A DNA stretch of 64,000 bases, taken from Bradyrhizobium guangdongense (lineage in GTDB: Bacteria; Pseudomonadota; Alphaproteobacteria; Rhizobiales; Xanthobacteraceae). This document shows, one piece after another, positions 17,952-27,283 of this stretch; within the stretch, counting starts at the first letter, position 1; each line of letters begins with the position of its first letter. Location: positions 1 through 64,000 of the forward strand of contig NZ_PPPT01000021.1 in NCBI RefSeq assembly GCF_006483445.1, written 5' to 3'. A program made the translations under genes and the position numbers. The notes under the pieces were generated by a model. The model saw only the letters and a list, made by a program, of their open reading frames with translations, did not search any database and had not been told where the DNA came from.

Positions 17952-18172
17952 TCCTATCCCGCAAAAGGTGCTTCTTGAAAAAGGTCCTTGGGTGGCGGGG
18001 GTTATAGGTAACAAAGGGCTTGAGGGGAAGCCTTGAAGGGCCTCGGAAGGGGCTTCAAACAGCTCATCCGGCTTGCAAAAACCTGTGCGGAAGCTACGGA
18101 AATTGCTTGTTAACCAGTCCAAAGCATGGCTGCCGGACCCAGCCGATGGGTGTGGCCGCCCAACAGGCCAAA

Positions 18173-18200
18173 AGCCCCTGCCGATTTCTCGGCAAGGGCT
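18173..18200 (-). terminator. intrinsic terminator of the DUF1236 gene
   Basis: Arms AGCCCCTGCCGA (18173-18184) and TCGGCAAGGGCT (18189-18200) pair with a single mismatch. On the minus strand the stem is followed by TTTTGG, 24 bases after the DUF1236 gene stop. The remaining spacer to aroQ (17952-18172) should hold the aroQ promoter, but no clear boxes were assigned. Confidence 0.65.
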
Positions 18201-18223
18201 CATTTGGACGTCAGCGAAGCGGC

Positions 18224-19030
18224 TTAGCCTTCGATGATGTAGACGATCTCGCGCGTCTGCGGACGGACGATGATGTACCGGCCGTGCACGTAGATCACGT
18301 CATAGCCGCGCCATTCCGGGTAGATTTCGACGATCCGGGGCGGAAGCGGGTGGAAACGGACGCTCGACGGGATTGTCGTGCCGACCGCAATGTTGAAGTT
18401 GACGTTCGTTGTCTCTTCGATCTTCGTGGACTTGATGGCCGTCGAGATCTCAGTCCGCTTCTCCGGCGGCGGAGCAGCGGTTGCCGCGTTGCCGGCAGTG
18501 CCGACCGTGGTCTGAGACTTGGTATCAGCACCCTTGGTTTGAGCCGTATCAGCGCCCTTGGTGGTGTCCGCACCCTTGGTCTGAGCGTTCATGTTCCCGC
18601 TCTTGGTGTCAGTCTGCGACGTCGTGCTCTTGGACTTGGAGTCGGTTTCCGAGCTCATGCTCTTGGACTTGTCCTGCGCGCCCTGGGCGTGTTCACCCTT
18701 GGTCATGCCGGCCTTGTCTTCAGCGGCGTTCTTGTTCATCGCGCCGGACTTTTCCATTCCGCCCGACTTTTCCATCGCGCCGGACTTCTCCATGGTGCCT
18801 GCGCCGGATTTCTCCACCGCGCCACCGGCCTGGCCGACCGTGCCCTTCTCCTTGGTCAGGGCGCCGCCAGCGGCACCGCCCGAGGGCTGCGCGTGCTGTG
18901 CCGGCTGCTGTTGCGCCGGCTGAGCGCCGGTCGCACCGCTGTCGCGGCCCATCTTATCCTGTGCGTTCGCCAATCCGGTGCCGGCGACAAGCGCAAGCGC
19001 GGCAACCGAGATCATAAAGCGGTTAGACAT
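18224..19030 (-). CDS. exported DUF1236 protein with Lys/Ser/Gly repeat region
   Basis: The start at ATG 19030 (ribosome site GAGGAGA) gives 268 residues with a signal peptide ([20 protein letters not shown], cleavage after ANA). Residues about 25-190 are low complexity, with short tandem units such as [12 protein letters not shown] and TKGADT. The C-terminal part holds the DUF1236 domain ([54 protein letters not shown]). The family is exported, of unknown role and frequent in Bradyrhizobium. An exact EcfG promoter 46 bases upstream indicates general-stress control. The repeats could vary in number between strains. Confidence 0.85.
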   Translation of the reverse strand: MSNRFMISVAALALVAGTGLANAQDKMGRDSGATGAQPAQQQPAQHAQPSGGAAGGALTKEKGTVGQAGGAVEKSGAGTMEKSGAMEKSGGMEKSGAMNKNAAEDKAGMTKGEHAQGAQDKSKSMSSETDSKSKSTTSQTDTKSGNMNAQTKGADTTKGADTAQTKGADTKSQTTVGTAGNAATAAPPPEKRTEISTAIKSTKIEETTNVNFNIAVGTTIPSSVRFHPLPPRIVEIYPEWRGYDVIYVHGRYIIVRPQTREIVYIIEG

Positions 19031-19075
19031 TGAAATTCTCCTCACGTGGTGATGTGCGTCATTGCCCGCGCCAAC

Positions 19076-19100
19076 AACGAAAGGAGATATCAGGAGTTCC
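19076..19100 (-). promoter_or_regulatory. sigma-EcfG general stress promoter
   Basis: On the minus strand GGAAC (19100-19096), exactly 16 bases, then CGTT (19079-19076) match the known consensus GGAAC-N16/17-CGTT of the PhyR/EcfG regulon without mismatch. The -10 element ends 45 bases from the ATG at 19030. By eye this was the only exact match found in an intergenic region of the window. Confidence 0.75.
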
Positions 19101-19212
19101 TGGACTTTCTGGGTTCCCCGACATTTGTTTGTTGAACGCCAGATGAACGGTCCCGCCGCGTTCGCGACACATTGCGAGCCGGAACGAGCGCGACAAGCCG
19201 CGACAAACAAAA

Positions 19213-19238
19213 AGAGGCCGGCGTTTCGGCCGGCCTCT
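19213..19238 (-). terminator. intrinsic terminator after the DsbA-like gene
   Basis: A perfect 10-bp stem AGAGGCCGGC / GCCGGCCTCT with a 6-base loop is followed on the minus strand by TTTTTGTTTGTC. It lies 28 bases past the stop at 19266. Confidence 0.85.
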
Positions 19239-19265
19239 CGAAAAAGCTTGCGATGTCGTGTGACG

Positions 19266-20039
19266 TCAGCAGGTCGCCTTGCCGCAGCGTGCGATGCCGA
19301 TCTTCTCCTTGAGACCGTCGACGCCGATGGCGCCAACGACGATCTGCTTGCCGATCACATAGCTCGGCGTGCCATTCATGCCCATCGCTTCGGCGAGCTT
19401 GAAATTCTCTTCAATGGTGGTGCGCACCTCTGCGCTCGAGAGGTCCTTCTCGATCCGGGCGGTGTCGAGGCCGGCTTCCTTCGCTGCTGCCATCGCGTGG
19501 GCCTTGTCGGCCTGGCCACGACCGCCGAGCAGCTTCTGGTGGAAGTCGAGATATTTCTTGCCGGTCGGATCCTGCATGCGCACGGCAACCGCGACCTGCG
19601 CTGCTTCCACCGAGCCCTGGCTCAGCACCGGAAATTCCTTCAGCACGACCTTGAGCTTGGGATCGGCCTTCATGATCTCGAGCATGTCGTTCATGGCGCG
19701 TTTGCAGTAGCCGCAATTGTAGTCGAAAAACTCGACGAAGGTGACGTCGCCGTCCTTGTTGCCGAGGTTGACCTGGCGCGGCGAGTTGAAGATCGCCTGC
19801 GCGTTCATCGTGATGCTCGCCTCGTGCTTCTGGGCCTCGGCCGCGGCCTGGCGCTTGGTGAGCTCGGCCATCGCTTCCTCGAGCACCTCGGGATGGGTGA
19901 TGAGGTAGTTCCTCACGATCGCCTCGATGTCCGTGCGCTGGGTGTCGGAGAAGTTCTGGGCCGAGGCGGGGCCCGTGGCGCCGAACATTGCGAGCGCAAA
20001 CAGCGCGGAAGCGAGCAGGCGCAGCGAAGGCATTGGCAA
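19266..20039 (-). CDS. DsbA family periplasmic thiol:disulfide oxidoreductase
   Basis: This 257-residue protein has a signal peptide (cleavage after SAQ, about residue 28). An N-terminal helical segment follows (DIEAIVRNYLITHPEVLEEA) of the ScsC/BdbD-like kind, which in ScsC serves oligomerisation. The thioredoxin-like domain has the active site Cys109-Gly-Tyr-Cys112 (FFDYNCGYCKRAM) and the cis-Pro loop GTPSYVIG. Two extra Cys occur near the C-terminus (ARCGKATC). It probably isomerises or oxidises disulfides of exported proteins. It lies 66 bases downstream of the M48 protease gene. Confidence 0.9.
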   Translation of the reverse strand: MPMPSLRLLASALFALAMFGATGPASAQNFSDTQRTDIEAIVRNYLITHPEVLEEAMAELTKRQAAAEAQKHEASITMNAQAIFNSPRQVNLGNKDGDVTFVEFFDYNCGYCKRAMNDMLEIMKADPKLKVVLKEFPVLSQGSVEAAQVAVAVRMQDPTGKKYLDFHQKLLGGRGQADKAHAMAAAKEAGLDTARIEKDLSSAEVRTTIEENFKLAEAMGMNGTPSYVIGKQIVVGAIGVDGLKEKIGIARCGKATC

Positions 20040-20105
20040 ATCCTCTTGTCGAAAGCGGTTTCGGAAAACTGTCCCTTCGGGGACGTAGTGATGTTCGGTT
20101 TAACT

Positions 20106-21506
20106 CTAGTTACCGCGCGGCGGCTTCGCCGTCACGATGTCGTCAGCCTTGACCCATCCGGGCGTCCCGATGGCGAAGCGGGTCTTGGCGCGCGTGGCCA
20201 GTTCGCGCGCGGTCTTGTTGTCGCCGCGCAGGTAAGCCGCCTGCGCCGAGGCCAGATCGGCCTCCGCATAGTCGCCCTTGCGGCCATAGGCCATCGCGAG
20301 CTGGGTGAAACCGATCGGCGCCTCCGGCTCGCGTGCCACGGCGGCACGGAGAATCCGGATAGCCTCGTCCGTGTGAGCCTTATTATCGGTTCCAACAAGA
20401 GCCTGCCCAAGTAACATCTCGATGAGCGGGGCGTTGCCGGAGAGCTGCACCGCCTTTTGCAGCGGAGCAATGGCTTCGGCCGGCTTGCCGCTCTCCAGCA
20501 GGGCCTGGCCGCGCACCTCGTAAAAGTACGGGTTGGCCGGCTGGACCTGGATCAGTGCGTCGATCTGTGCCAGCGCGCTGCGCAAATCGCCGTGCAGATA
20601 GGTGGTGATGGCGCGGGCATAGCGCGCCGGCATGCTGTCATTGGACTGCGGATAGCGGCGGTAGACCGTTTCGGGCCGTTCCATGAAGGCCGAGATCTTG
20701 GCGCGCGCCATGTCGTGGCGCAACTGCAGCGCCGGGTCGTCCTTCTTGTCCCAATAGGGACTCGAACGGGCAAATTGCGCCAGCGCCTCGACGCGCTCGG
20801 CGGGCATCGGATGCGACTGCAGATAGGGGTCGGAACCGCGGGCGGCAAACAGGCTTTCGCCGGTGAAGCGCTTGAAGGTCTCGTACATGCCGCGCGGCGA
20901 CTGGCCGGTGGCGTTCAGGAATTTCACGCCTGCGCGGTCGGCATTCTCTTCCTGCTGGCGCTGATAGGACAGGAGCGAACGGCGGATCATCTCCTGGGGA
21001 CCGCTGATCGCGGCGGCGCCGACATTGGCAAGGCCGTTGTTCGGGTTGCTGCCCCTGCTGGCCCCCGCGGCTAGCGCGCCGGCGCCGAGCAGCATGGCGA
21101 TGATCATCTGGGTCTGCGCATTGGCGAGCTGCTCGCGCAGTTTTGCGAGATGGCCGCCGGCCAGATGCCCGGTCTCGTGCGCGAGCACGCCGATCAACTG
21201 GTTCGGCGTGTCCGACTGCATGATCGCGCCGTAATTGACGAAGATGCGGCGGCCATCGGCGACGAACGCGTTGAACGAGCTGTCGTTGAGGATGACCATC
21301 TGGATGTTCTGCTTCTCCATTCCCGCGGCGCGCAGGATCGGGCGCGTATAGTCGCGCAACAATTGCTCGGTCTCGGTGTCGCGCAGGACGGGGGGGCCCT
21401 TGGACTGCGCCCGCGCCGCAGGCAGCGGCGACAGCACGAGGCCCACCGCCGTCACCAGAGCGGTCAGTGCGGAGGCCTTCTTGCGCGAAATGAGCTGGAG
21501 CAACAT
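20106..21506 (-). CDS. M48 family periplasmic metalloprotease with TPR domain (BepA/YfgC-like)
   Basis: From the ATG at 21506 the product has 466 residues with a signal peptide ending near ARA. The M48 peptidase domain holds the zinc motif His110-ETGH (GVLAHETGHLAGGHLAKLRE) and the third ligand Glu in QQEENADRAG. A C-terminal TPR array spans about 310-455 (YFYEVRGQALLESGKPAEAI, APIGFTQLAMAYGRKGDYAE). BepA proteins degrade or help assemble outer-membrane proteins such as LptD. An in-frame upstream extension has no family sequence. It is divergent from the aminotransferase gene. Confidence 0.9.
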   Translation of the reverse strand: MLLQLISRKKASALTALVTAVGLVLSPLPAARAQSKGPPVLRDTETEQLLRDYTRPILRAAGMEKQNIQMVILNDSSFNAFVADGRRIFVNYGAIMQSDTPNQLIGVLAHETGHLAGGHLAKLREQLANAQTQMIIAMLLGAGALAAGASRGSNPNNGLANVGAAAISGPQEMIRRSLLSYQRQQEENADRAGVKFLNATGQSPRGMYETFKRFTGESLFAARGSDPYLQSHPMPAERVEALAQFARSSPYWDKKDDPALQLRHDMARAKISAFMERPETVYRRYPQSNDSMPARYARAITTYLHGDLRSALAQIDALIQVQPANPYFYEVRGQALLESGKPAEAIAPLQKAVQLSGNAPLIEMLLGQALVGTDNKAHTDEAIRILRAAVAREPEAPIGFTQLAMAYGRKGDYAEADLASAQAAYLRGDNKTARELATRAKTRFAIGTPGWVKADDIVTAKPPRGN

Positions 21507-21669
21507 CGATCGGTCTTGAAATGCAGTTTCGTGTCTGGTTTTGGCGATTGGCGGCGGACCGGTTACGGGATATGCCCTAATGAGCCGCACAATGCGGCCA
21601 GTCTGGGGCGCATTGGCCCTGTTTCCCGGCCCCGGAGGGGGCCGGCGGGTAGCGAAATAGCAGAAATCG

Positions 21670-22857
21670 ATGGTTGAGGCGACCTTGAGAAACCGGCTGG
21701 GACAATGGCTCGAGCCGTCCCGGCGCAGCGATGTTCCCCCGTTCATGGTGATGGACGTGATGGCCGCGGCAGCGCGAATCGAGGCGGCCGGCGGCCATGT
21801 CATCCATATGGAGGTGGGACAGCCGGCAGCGTCCGCTCCCAGGACGGCGATTGCGGCCGCGCACAGGGCCCTCGACACCGGGCGGATCGACTACACCTCC
21901 GCGCTCGGGATCCCCTCGCTCCGCGAGCGCATCGCTCGGCATTACCGCGATGCCTATGGCTGCACGGTCAGCCCCGACCGGGTGGTCGTCACGACGGGGT
22001 CCTCGGGCGGATTCATCCTGGCCTTCCTGTCGATGTTCGAGCCCGGCGACCGCGTCGCGGTCACGGTGCCCGGCTATCCGCCATACCGCCACATCCTGAC
22101 CGCGCTCGGCTGCGAGCCGGTGCTGATCGAGACCACGAACGAGACGCGCCATGCGCTGACCGGCGAGGCCTTGCTCGCCGCCCATCGCAAGGCGCCGCTG
22201 AAGGGCGTGCTGGTCGGCAGCCCCGCCAATCCCACGGGAACGATGATGTCGCGGGAGGCGCTGTCGAGCCTGATCGCGGCGGCCGAGGGCGCGGGTATCC
22301 GCTTCATCTCGGACGAGATCTATCACGGCCTCGACTATGCGTTTCCGGCCGTCACGGCAGCCGCGCTGTCCGAACAGGCGCTCGTCATCAACTCCTTCTC
22401 GAAATATTTTTGCATGACCGGCTGGCGCGTCGGCTGGATGGTCGTTCCGGAAATCCTGGTCCGGCCGATCGAGCGGTTGCAGCAGAATCTCTCGATCTCG
22501 GTGCCGGCGCTGTCGCAGATCGCGGCCGAAGCCGCCTTCGACGGTGCGGCCGAGATGGAAGAGATCAAGCACGGGTATCAGGAGAACCGTCGCATCCTGA
22601 TCGAGGGTTTGCCGAAGGCGGGGCTGACCAGATTCCTGCCGGCGGACGGCGCATTCTATCTCTATGCCGACGTCTCCGATTTCACGTCGGATAGTCTTGC
22701 CTTCGCCCAGGAGATGCTGGAGAAGGCCAACGTCGCGGCCACCCCCGGCATCGATTTCGATCCCGTGCACGGTCGCTCGTTCATCCGCTTCTCCTATGCC
22801 CGCTCGGCCGAGGAGATGCGCGAGGCGGTCGAGCGCATTGCCCGCTGGTTGCGATAG
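21670..22857 (+). CDS. PLP-dependent class I/II aminotransferase
   Basis: This 395-residue fold-type I aminotransferase shows HMEVGQPAASAPRTAI at the N-terminus, VVVTTGSSGGFILAF, GSPANPTGTMM, FISDEIYHGLDY, and the PLP-binding Lys in INSFSKYFCMTGWRVGWMV. A C-terminal Arg site occurs in FIRFSYARSAEEM. It resembles aspartate/aromatic aminotransferases, and the amino donor cannot be assigned. It is transcribed away from the M48 gene and toward dctA; the 117-base gap before dctA makes co-transcription possible but not certain. Confidence 0.9.
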   Translation: MVEATLRNRLGQWLEPSRRSDVPPFMVMDVMAAAARIEAAGGHVIHMEVGQPAASAPRTAIAAAHRALDTGRIDYTSALGIPSLRERIARHYRDAYGCTVSPDRVVVTTGSSGGFILAFLSMFEPGDRVAVTVPGYPPYRHILTALGCEPVLIETTNETRHALTGEALLAAHRKAPLKGVLVGSPANPTGTMMSREALSSLIAAAEGAGIRFISDEIYHGLDYAFPAVTAAALSEQALVINSFSKYFCMTGWRVGWMVVPEILVRPIERLQQNLSISVPALSQIAAEAAFDGAAEMEEIKHGYQENRRILIEGLPKAGLTRFLPADGAFYLYADVSDFTSDSLAFAQEMLEKANVAATPGIDFDPVHGRSFIRFSYARSAEEMREAVERIARWLR

Positions 22858-22974
22858 CGCTGTCAATTTAAGTGCAAGTCCGACTTCCGGCCGCAGTCGG
22901 CATTGACTCTGTCCGCCTAATGGAATTTGGGTGTGCACAAGGGACAATTTGTCACGCGGGGGAGGAACGATTTT

Positions 22975-24312
22975 ATGGCTGAAGCGATCGCAACCGGAGC
23001 GCCTGCAGTGCGAGAGCCTGCGGCAAAGCCCTGGTACAAGGTTCTCTACGTTCAGGTGCTGATTGCCATCGTGCTCGGCGCCATCGTTGGCTGGCTGTGG
23101 CCGACCCTTGGCACCAACGAGTGGGTCAAGGCGATGGGCGACGGCTTCATCAAGCTGATCAAGATGGTGATCGCGCCGATCATCTTCTGCACCGTGGTAT
23201 CCGGTATCGCGCATATCCAGGATGCCAAGAAGGTCGGCCGTATCGGCGTCAAGGCGCTGGTCTATTTCGAGGTCGTCTCCACCTTCGCGCTCGTCATCGG
23301 CCTCCTGGTCGGCAATCTCGTCAAGCCCGGCGCTGGATTTGGCGGTGCGGCTGCGAACGCGCAGGCCGTTGCCAACTACGCCAAGCAGGCGGAAGGGCAG
23401 AGGTCGGTCGACTTCATCCTGCACATCATTCCCGATACCGTGGTGGGTGCGTTCGCACAGGGCGAAATCCTCCAGGTGCTGCTGTTCTCCGTGCTGTTCG
23501 GCTTCGCGATCATGAGCCTAGGGGAGCGCGGCCACACCATCCGCGCCTTCATCGACGACGCTGCCCATGCCGTGTTCGGCGTCATCTCGATCGTGATGCG
23601 CGCCGCCCCGATCGGCGCGTTCGGTGCGATGGCCTACACCATCGGCAAGTTCGGCACCGGCGCGATCCTCAACCTGATCGGATTGATCGCGACGTTCTAT
23701 TTGACGGCGGCGCTGTTCGTGTTCGTCGTGCTCGGCATCATCGCGCGCATGGCGGGGTTCTCGATCTTCAAGTTCCTCGCCTACATCAAGGACGAGCTCC
23801 TGATCGTGCTCGGCACCTCGTCCTCGGAAAGCGCGCTGCCGTCCTTGATGGAGAAGCTCGAACGGCTCGGCTGCTCCAAGTCGGTGGTCGGCCTCGTCGT
23901 GCCCACGGGTTACTCGTTCAACCTCGACGGCACCAACATCTACATGACGCTGGCAACCCTGTTCATTGCGCAGGCGCTCGGATTCGATCTCTCCTTCAGC
24001 CAGCAACTCACGATCCTGGTCGTGGCGATGCTGACCTCGAAGGGGGCGTCCGGCATCACCGGCGCGGGCTTCATCACGCTGGCGGCAACGCTGGCGGTGG
24101 TCGATCCCAGGCTCGTTCCGGGCATGGCGATCGTGCTCGGCATCGACAAGTTCATGAGCGAATGTCGCGCGCTGACCAACCTCTGCGGCAACGGCGTCGC
24201 CTGCGTGATCGTCGCCTGGTGGGAGGGCGAGCTCGACCGCGACAAGCTCAACGCCAACCTCGCCAAGCAGGTCGATCCGACCGACATGGAGACGGCGATC
24301 ACGACGGACTGA
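22975..24312 (+). CDS. dctA: C4-dicarboxylate:cation symporter
   Basis: The start at ATG 22975 has a strong ribosome site (GGGGGAGGAAC) and gives 445 residues, the usual DctA length. Family motifs are [39 protein letters not shown], the serine-rich re-entrant loop, [34 protein letters not shown] and the late helix with [20 protein letters not shown]. It imports succinate, malate and fumarate through the inner membrane; in rhizobia this fuels nitrogen fixation in nodules. No dctB/dctD genes are adjacent. Confidence 0.94.
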   Translation: MAEAIATGAPAVREPAAKPWYKVLYVQVLIAIVLGAIVGWLWPTLGTNEWVKAMGDGFIKLIKMVIAPIIFCTVVSGIAHIQDAKKVGRIGVKALVYFEVVSTFALVIGLLVGNLVKPGAGFGGAAANAQAVANYAKQAEGQRSVDFILHIIPDTVVGAFAQGEILQVLLFSVLFGFAIMSLGERGHTIRAFIDDAAHAVFGVISIVMRAAPIGAFGAMAYTIGKFGTGAILNLIGLIATFYLTAALFVFVVLGIIARMAGFSIFKFLAYIKDELLIVLGTSSSESALPSLMEKLERLGCSKSVVGLVVPTGYSFNLDGTNIYMTLATLFIAQALGFDLSFSQQLTILVVAMLTSKGASGITGAGFITLAATLAVVDPRLVPGMAIVLGIDKFMSECRALTNLCGNGVACVIVAWWEGELDRDKLNANLAKQVDPTDMETAITTD

Positions 24313-24341
24313 TCCGACCGCAATCGCAACTGACGAAAGCA

Positions 24342-24368
24342 GGGCCGGTCGGCGACGTCGACCGGCCC
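24342..24368 (+). terminator. intrinsic terminator after dctA
   Basis: A perfect stem GGGCCGGTCG (24342-24351) / CGACCGGCCC (24359-24368) with a 7-base loop is followed by TTGCTGTTTCTG. It lies 30 bases after the dctA stop and before the convergent FAD oxidoreductase. Confidence 0.75.
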
Positions 24369-24385
24369 TTGCTGTTTCTGTGCGC

Positions 24386-25618
24386 CTAGAAGCGATCGAC
24401 GCGATAAGGCCCGGGATCGATCGAGGTGGCGCCGCCATTCATCATCTCGGCGAGCAGGCGGCCGGTGGCGGGCCCGAGCGTAAAGCCCTGGTGGCCGTGG
24501 CCGAAGTTGAGCCACAGACCGCGATGACGCGGCGCAGGTCCGAGCACCGGCAGCATGTCGGGCATGCAGGGCCGCGTGCCGAACCACGGTTCGGGCTCGA
24601 CGCGCGTTCCGAGGTCGAGCAAGGTTTTCGCGGCGGCTTCCGCACGGCCGAGCTGGATCGGTGTCGCCGGTGCGTCGGGGCTCGTCAGCTCGGCGCCGGT
24701 GGTGATGCGAACGCCCTTGGCCATCGGCGCCATGGCATAGCCCAGCGCGGTGTCGACCAGCGGCAGGTCGAGCGAGCTGCCGCCCTGATAATGCATGTGG
24801 TAACCGCGCTTGCGCACCAGCGGCACGCGGTAGCCGAACTTTTGCAGGAGTTCTGGCGACCAGGGGCCGAGCGACACCACGGCAGCCTCGGCATCGATCG
24901 GGCCGTCGTCGGTATCGACCGACCAGCCTGATTGGCTCGCGCGCAGCGTCTGCGCGTCACCGCGCAACAGCCTGCCCCCGAGGCGCTGGAACAGCCGCGC
25001 ATAGGCCGCGACCAGTCCGCCGGGATCGGACACGGTCCAGGGATCGAGCCAGTGGATGGCGCCGGGCAGGTCGTCACGCAGCAGCGGCTCGGCCTTGGCG
25101 AGTTCGCTACCGTCAAGCACACGGAACTGCACGCCATAGTCGCGCTGGTTTTCCTCCGCCGCCTTGATCGCCTGCGCGAAGGCTGTGGGATCGCGATGCA
25201 TCAGCCGATAGCCGGCGCGGCGCACGAGATTGTCGGCGTGCGCCTCGCGGATCAGCACGTCATGCTCGGGCGTGGCGTAGGCGATCAGCCGCGCCCAGGC
25301 GGCCGTGGCCTCGCGATGACGCTGTGGCGCGGAGTGCCACCAGTAGCGCAGCAAGGGCTCGACATGCTGGGAGAGCGAGGCGAGGCGATAGCGCACGTCG
25401 TTGGTGCGGCCCATCGCGATCCGCAGCAAGGTGCCGATGTCGCGCGGCATCGGATAGGGGCGCACCGCTTCGCTCTGAACGATGCCGGCATTACCGTAGC
25501 TGGTTTCCTGGCCGGGCTCCCGGCGGTCGACCAGCGTGACGGACCAGCCGTTGCGTTGCAGGTGCAGCGCTGCCGATACGCCCACCATGCCGCCGCCGAG
25601 GATGATTGCACTTTTCAT
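24386..25618 (-). CDS. FAD-dependent oxidoreductase, D-amino-acid dehydrogenase-like (DadA family)
   Basis: From the ATG at 25618 the product has 410 residues. The N-terminal Rossmann motif AIILGGGMVGVSAALHLQRN binds FAD. The signature region GQETSYGNAGIVQSEAVRPY is that of DadA small-subunit proteins. Near the C-terminus, RPCMPDMLPVLGPAPRHRGL and LNFGHGHQGFTLGPATGRLL complete the DAO fold. It should oxidatively deaminate D-amino acids or a related amine, passing electrons to the respiratory chain. It begins five bases after the amidase stop, so the two genes form a tight pair. Confidence 0.88.
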   Translation of the reverse strand: MKSAIILGGGMVGVSAALHLQRNGWSVTLVDRREPGQETSYGNAGIVQSEAVRPYPMPRDIGTLLRIAMGRTNDVRYRLASLSQHVEPLLRYWWHSAPQRHREATAAWARLIAYATPEHDVLIREAHADNLVRRAGYRLMHRDPTAFAQAIKAAEENQRDYGVQFRVLDGSELAKAEPLLRDDLPGAIHWLDPWTVSDPGGLVAAYARLFQRLGGRLLRGDAQTLRASQSGWSVDTDDGPIDAEAAVVSLGPWSPELLQKFGYRVPLVRKRGYHMHYQGGSSLDLPLVDTALGYAMAPMAKGVRITTGAELTSPDAPATPIQLGRAEAAAKTLLDLGTRVEPEPWFGTRPCMPDMLPVLGPAPRHRGLWLNFGHGHQGFTLGPATGRLLAEMMNGGATSIDPGPYRVDRF

Positions 25619-25623
25619 TGCCG

Positions 25624-27120
25624 TTACTCCCAGGCGCGAAAGCCTGCTGACGACGACAATGGCGGTGCGACTGCGAGCCGCGCCAGATCGGGCACTGGTC
25701 GGCGCAGGCCAGGATCGCCAGCGAAGGCCGCCTCGAGGCTTGCGGCGACACCAAGCACGATCGCGTCGCCGCCGCGCGGGCCGACGATCTGGAGACCGAA
25801 GGGCAGGCCGGCCTCGTCGACGCCAACCGGTAGGCTCAAAGCGGGATGGCCGGGCAGCGTCACCGCATAGGCGAGCGCGAGCCAGTGAAAATAGGATTGC
25901 GTCGGCACGCCGTCGATCTCGGCGGGATAAGGCTCCGACCACGGCCGTGGGCTCAGCGTGATCGCGGGGCTGATCAGCACGTCGCAGCTCTCGAAGAAGG
26001 TCTGGTAGGCGCGATAGATTCTGGTCTGCGTGGTCGCGGCACGCGTGTAGTCTTCGAGCGTGTAGCGCAAGCCCTCTTCGACATTGGCTCTCACATTGGG
26101 GCCGAGCATCTCGGGGCGTTCCCGGTAGTTCTTGCCGTGCATCGCCATGAACAGAGCGGCGCGCAGCACGGCGAAGGCGTCGTCGGCGCCCGCGCAATCC
26201 GGTGCGGCCTCGCGGCATTCGGCAACGAGCGGCGCAAGCTTCGCCACGCGATCGCGGAAGACGCGACGGATGGCGCGCTCGGTCGGCGCGAACCCAAAAT
26301 CCTCGGTGAAGGCGACGCGCAGCTTGCGCAGATCGACCGGACGCGGCGGGCTCCAGCGTTCAGGCCGCGCGCGCAGCGGTTCGTCCGGCAATGTGTAGGC
26401 GAGCGGATCGCGCGCATCGTCGCTTGCCATCGCCGACAGCATCAGCGCGGTGTCGGCGACGTTGCGTGCCATCGGTCCGTCGGTCGACAGATTGGACCAG
26501 CCGAAGGCGCGCCGCTCGCTGGCGACGAGCCCGGAGGAGGGCCGCATGCCGACGATGCCGGCATAGGCGGCGGGATTGCGCAGGCTGCCGCCGGTGTCCG
26601 AGCCCGAGGCGAGCGTGGCCATGCCGCAGGCGAGCGCGACCGCCGAGCCGCCGGACGAGCCCGCCGCCGAGCGCGCGGGATCGAAGGCATTGCCGGTCGC
26701 GCCATGCACGGGATTGCGAGTGTTGCCGCCGGCCGCCCATTCCGGCGTGTTGGTCTTGCCGAAGATGATTGCGCCGGCTGCGCGCAGTCGCGCGACGGAA
26801 GCCTGGTCAGCGCCGGGGACGTGATTGGCAAACAGCGGGCTGCCAAACGTTGTGCGCAGCCCCGCCGTCTCCTGGGTGTCCTTGATCAGGACCGGAAGGC
26901 CATGCAGGGCGCCGCATTCGTCACCGCGCAAGATCGCGGCCTGGGCGGCCTTGGCGGCGGCGCGGGCACCAGCCTCGTCCAACGTCACCACGGTGTTGAC
27001 GGCCGGGTTGATCACGGAGATGCGCGACAGGCAGGCATCGAGCAATTCGACGGGCGAGATCGCACGCTCGGCCAGCAGGCGGCGCAGTTCGACGGCAGTC
27101 TGCTCGCAAAGCTCACTCAC
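25624..27120 (-). CDS. amidase signature family hydrolase
   Basis: I prefer the GTG at 27120 because GAAAGGA lies eight bases upstream; a TTG at 27138 would add six residues. The product has 498 residues. The Ser-cisSer-Lys triad is visible: Lys in GLPVLIKDTQETAG, the cis-Ser and nucleophile in RSAAGSSGGSAVALACG and GSDTGGSLRNPAAYAG. This family hydrolyses amides and includes GatA; the absence of gatB/gatC neighbours argues for a catabolic amidase. Its pairing with a D-amino-acid dehydrogenase-like gene suggests release and oxidation of an amino compound. Confidence 0.88.
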   Translation of the reverse strand: MSELCEQTAVELRRLLAERAISPVELLDACLSRISVINPAVNTVVTLDEAGARAAAKAAQAAILRGDECGALHGLPVLIKDTQETAGLRTTFGSPLFANHVPGADQASVARLRAAGAIIFGKTNTPEWAAGGNTRNPVHGATGNAFDPARSAAGSSGGSAVALACGMATLASGSDTGGSLRNPAAYAGIVGMRPSSGLVASERRAFGWSNLSTDGPMARNVADTALMLSAMASDDARDPLAYTLPDEPLRARPERWSPPRPVDLRKLRVAFTEDFGFAPTERAIRRVFRDRVAKLAPLVAECREAAPDCAGADDAFAVLRAALFMAMHGKNYRERPEMLGPNVRANVEEGLRYTLEDYTRAATTQTRIYRAYQTFFESCDVLISPAITLSPRPWSEPYPAEIDGVPTQSYFHWLALAYAVTLPGHPALSLPVGVDEAGLPFGLQIVGPRGGDAIVLGVAASLEAAFAGDPGLRRPVPDLARLAVAPPLSSSAGFRAWE

Positions 27121-27159
27121 GCAACGGTCCTTTCGCAAAATGGTCTAGCACACAAAAAA

Positions 27160-27180
27160 CCGCCCGGGTGGACCGGGCGG
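27160..27180 (-). terminator. intrinsic terminator after the FkbM gene
   Basis: The stem CCGCCCGG / CCGGGCGG with a short loop (GTGGA) is followed on the minus strand by GTTTTTTGTG. It sits between the FkbM stop (27284) and the amidase start, so the amidase pair needs its own promoter here. Confidence 0.75.
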
Positions 27181-27283
27181 GCGGGCGCACATGCCCCGTG
27201 AGGGCGCATCCATCGTAGCAAGTCTGATTCCGCGCGTCCTGCGCTTGGCCGGGAATTTATCATGGTCCGCGTATGCAGCCACA

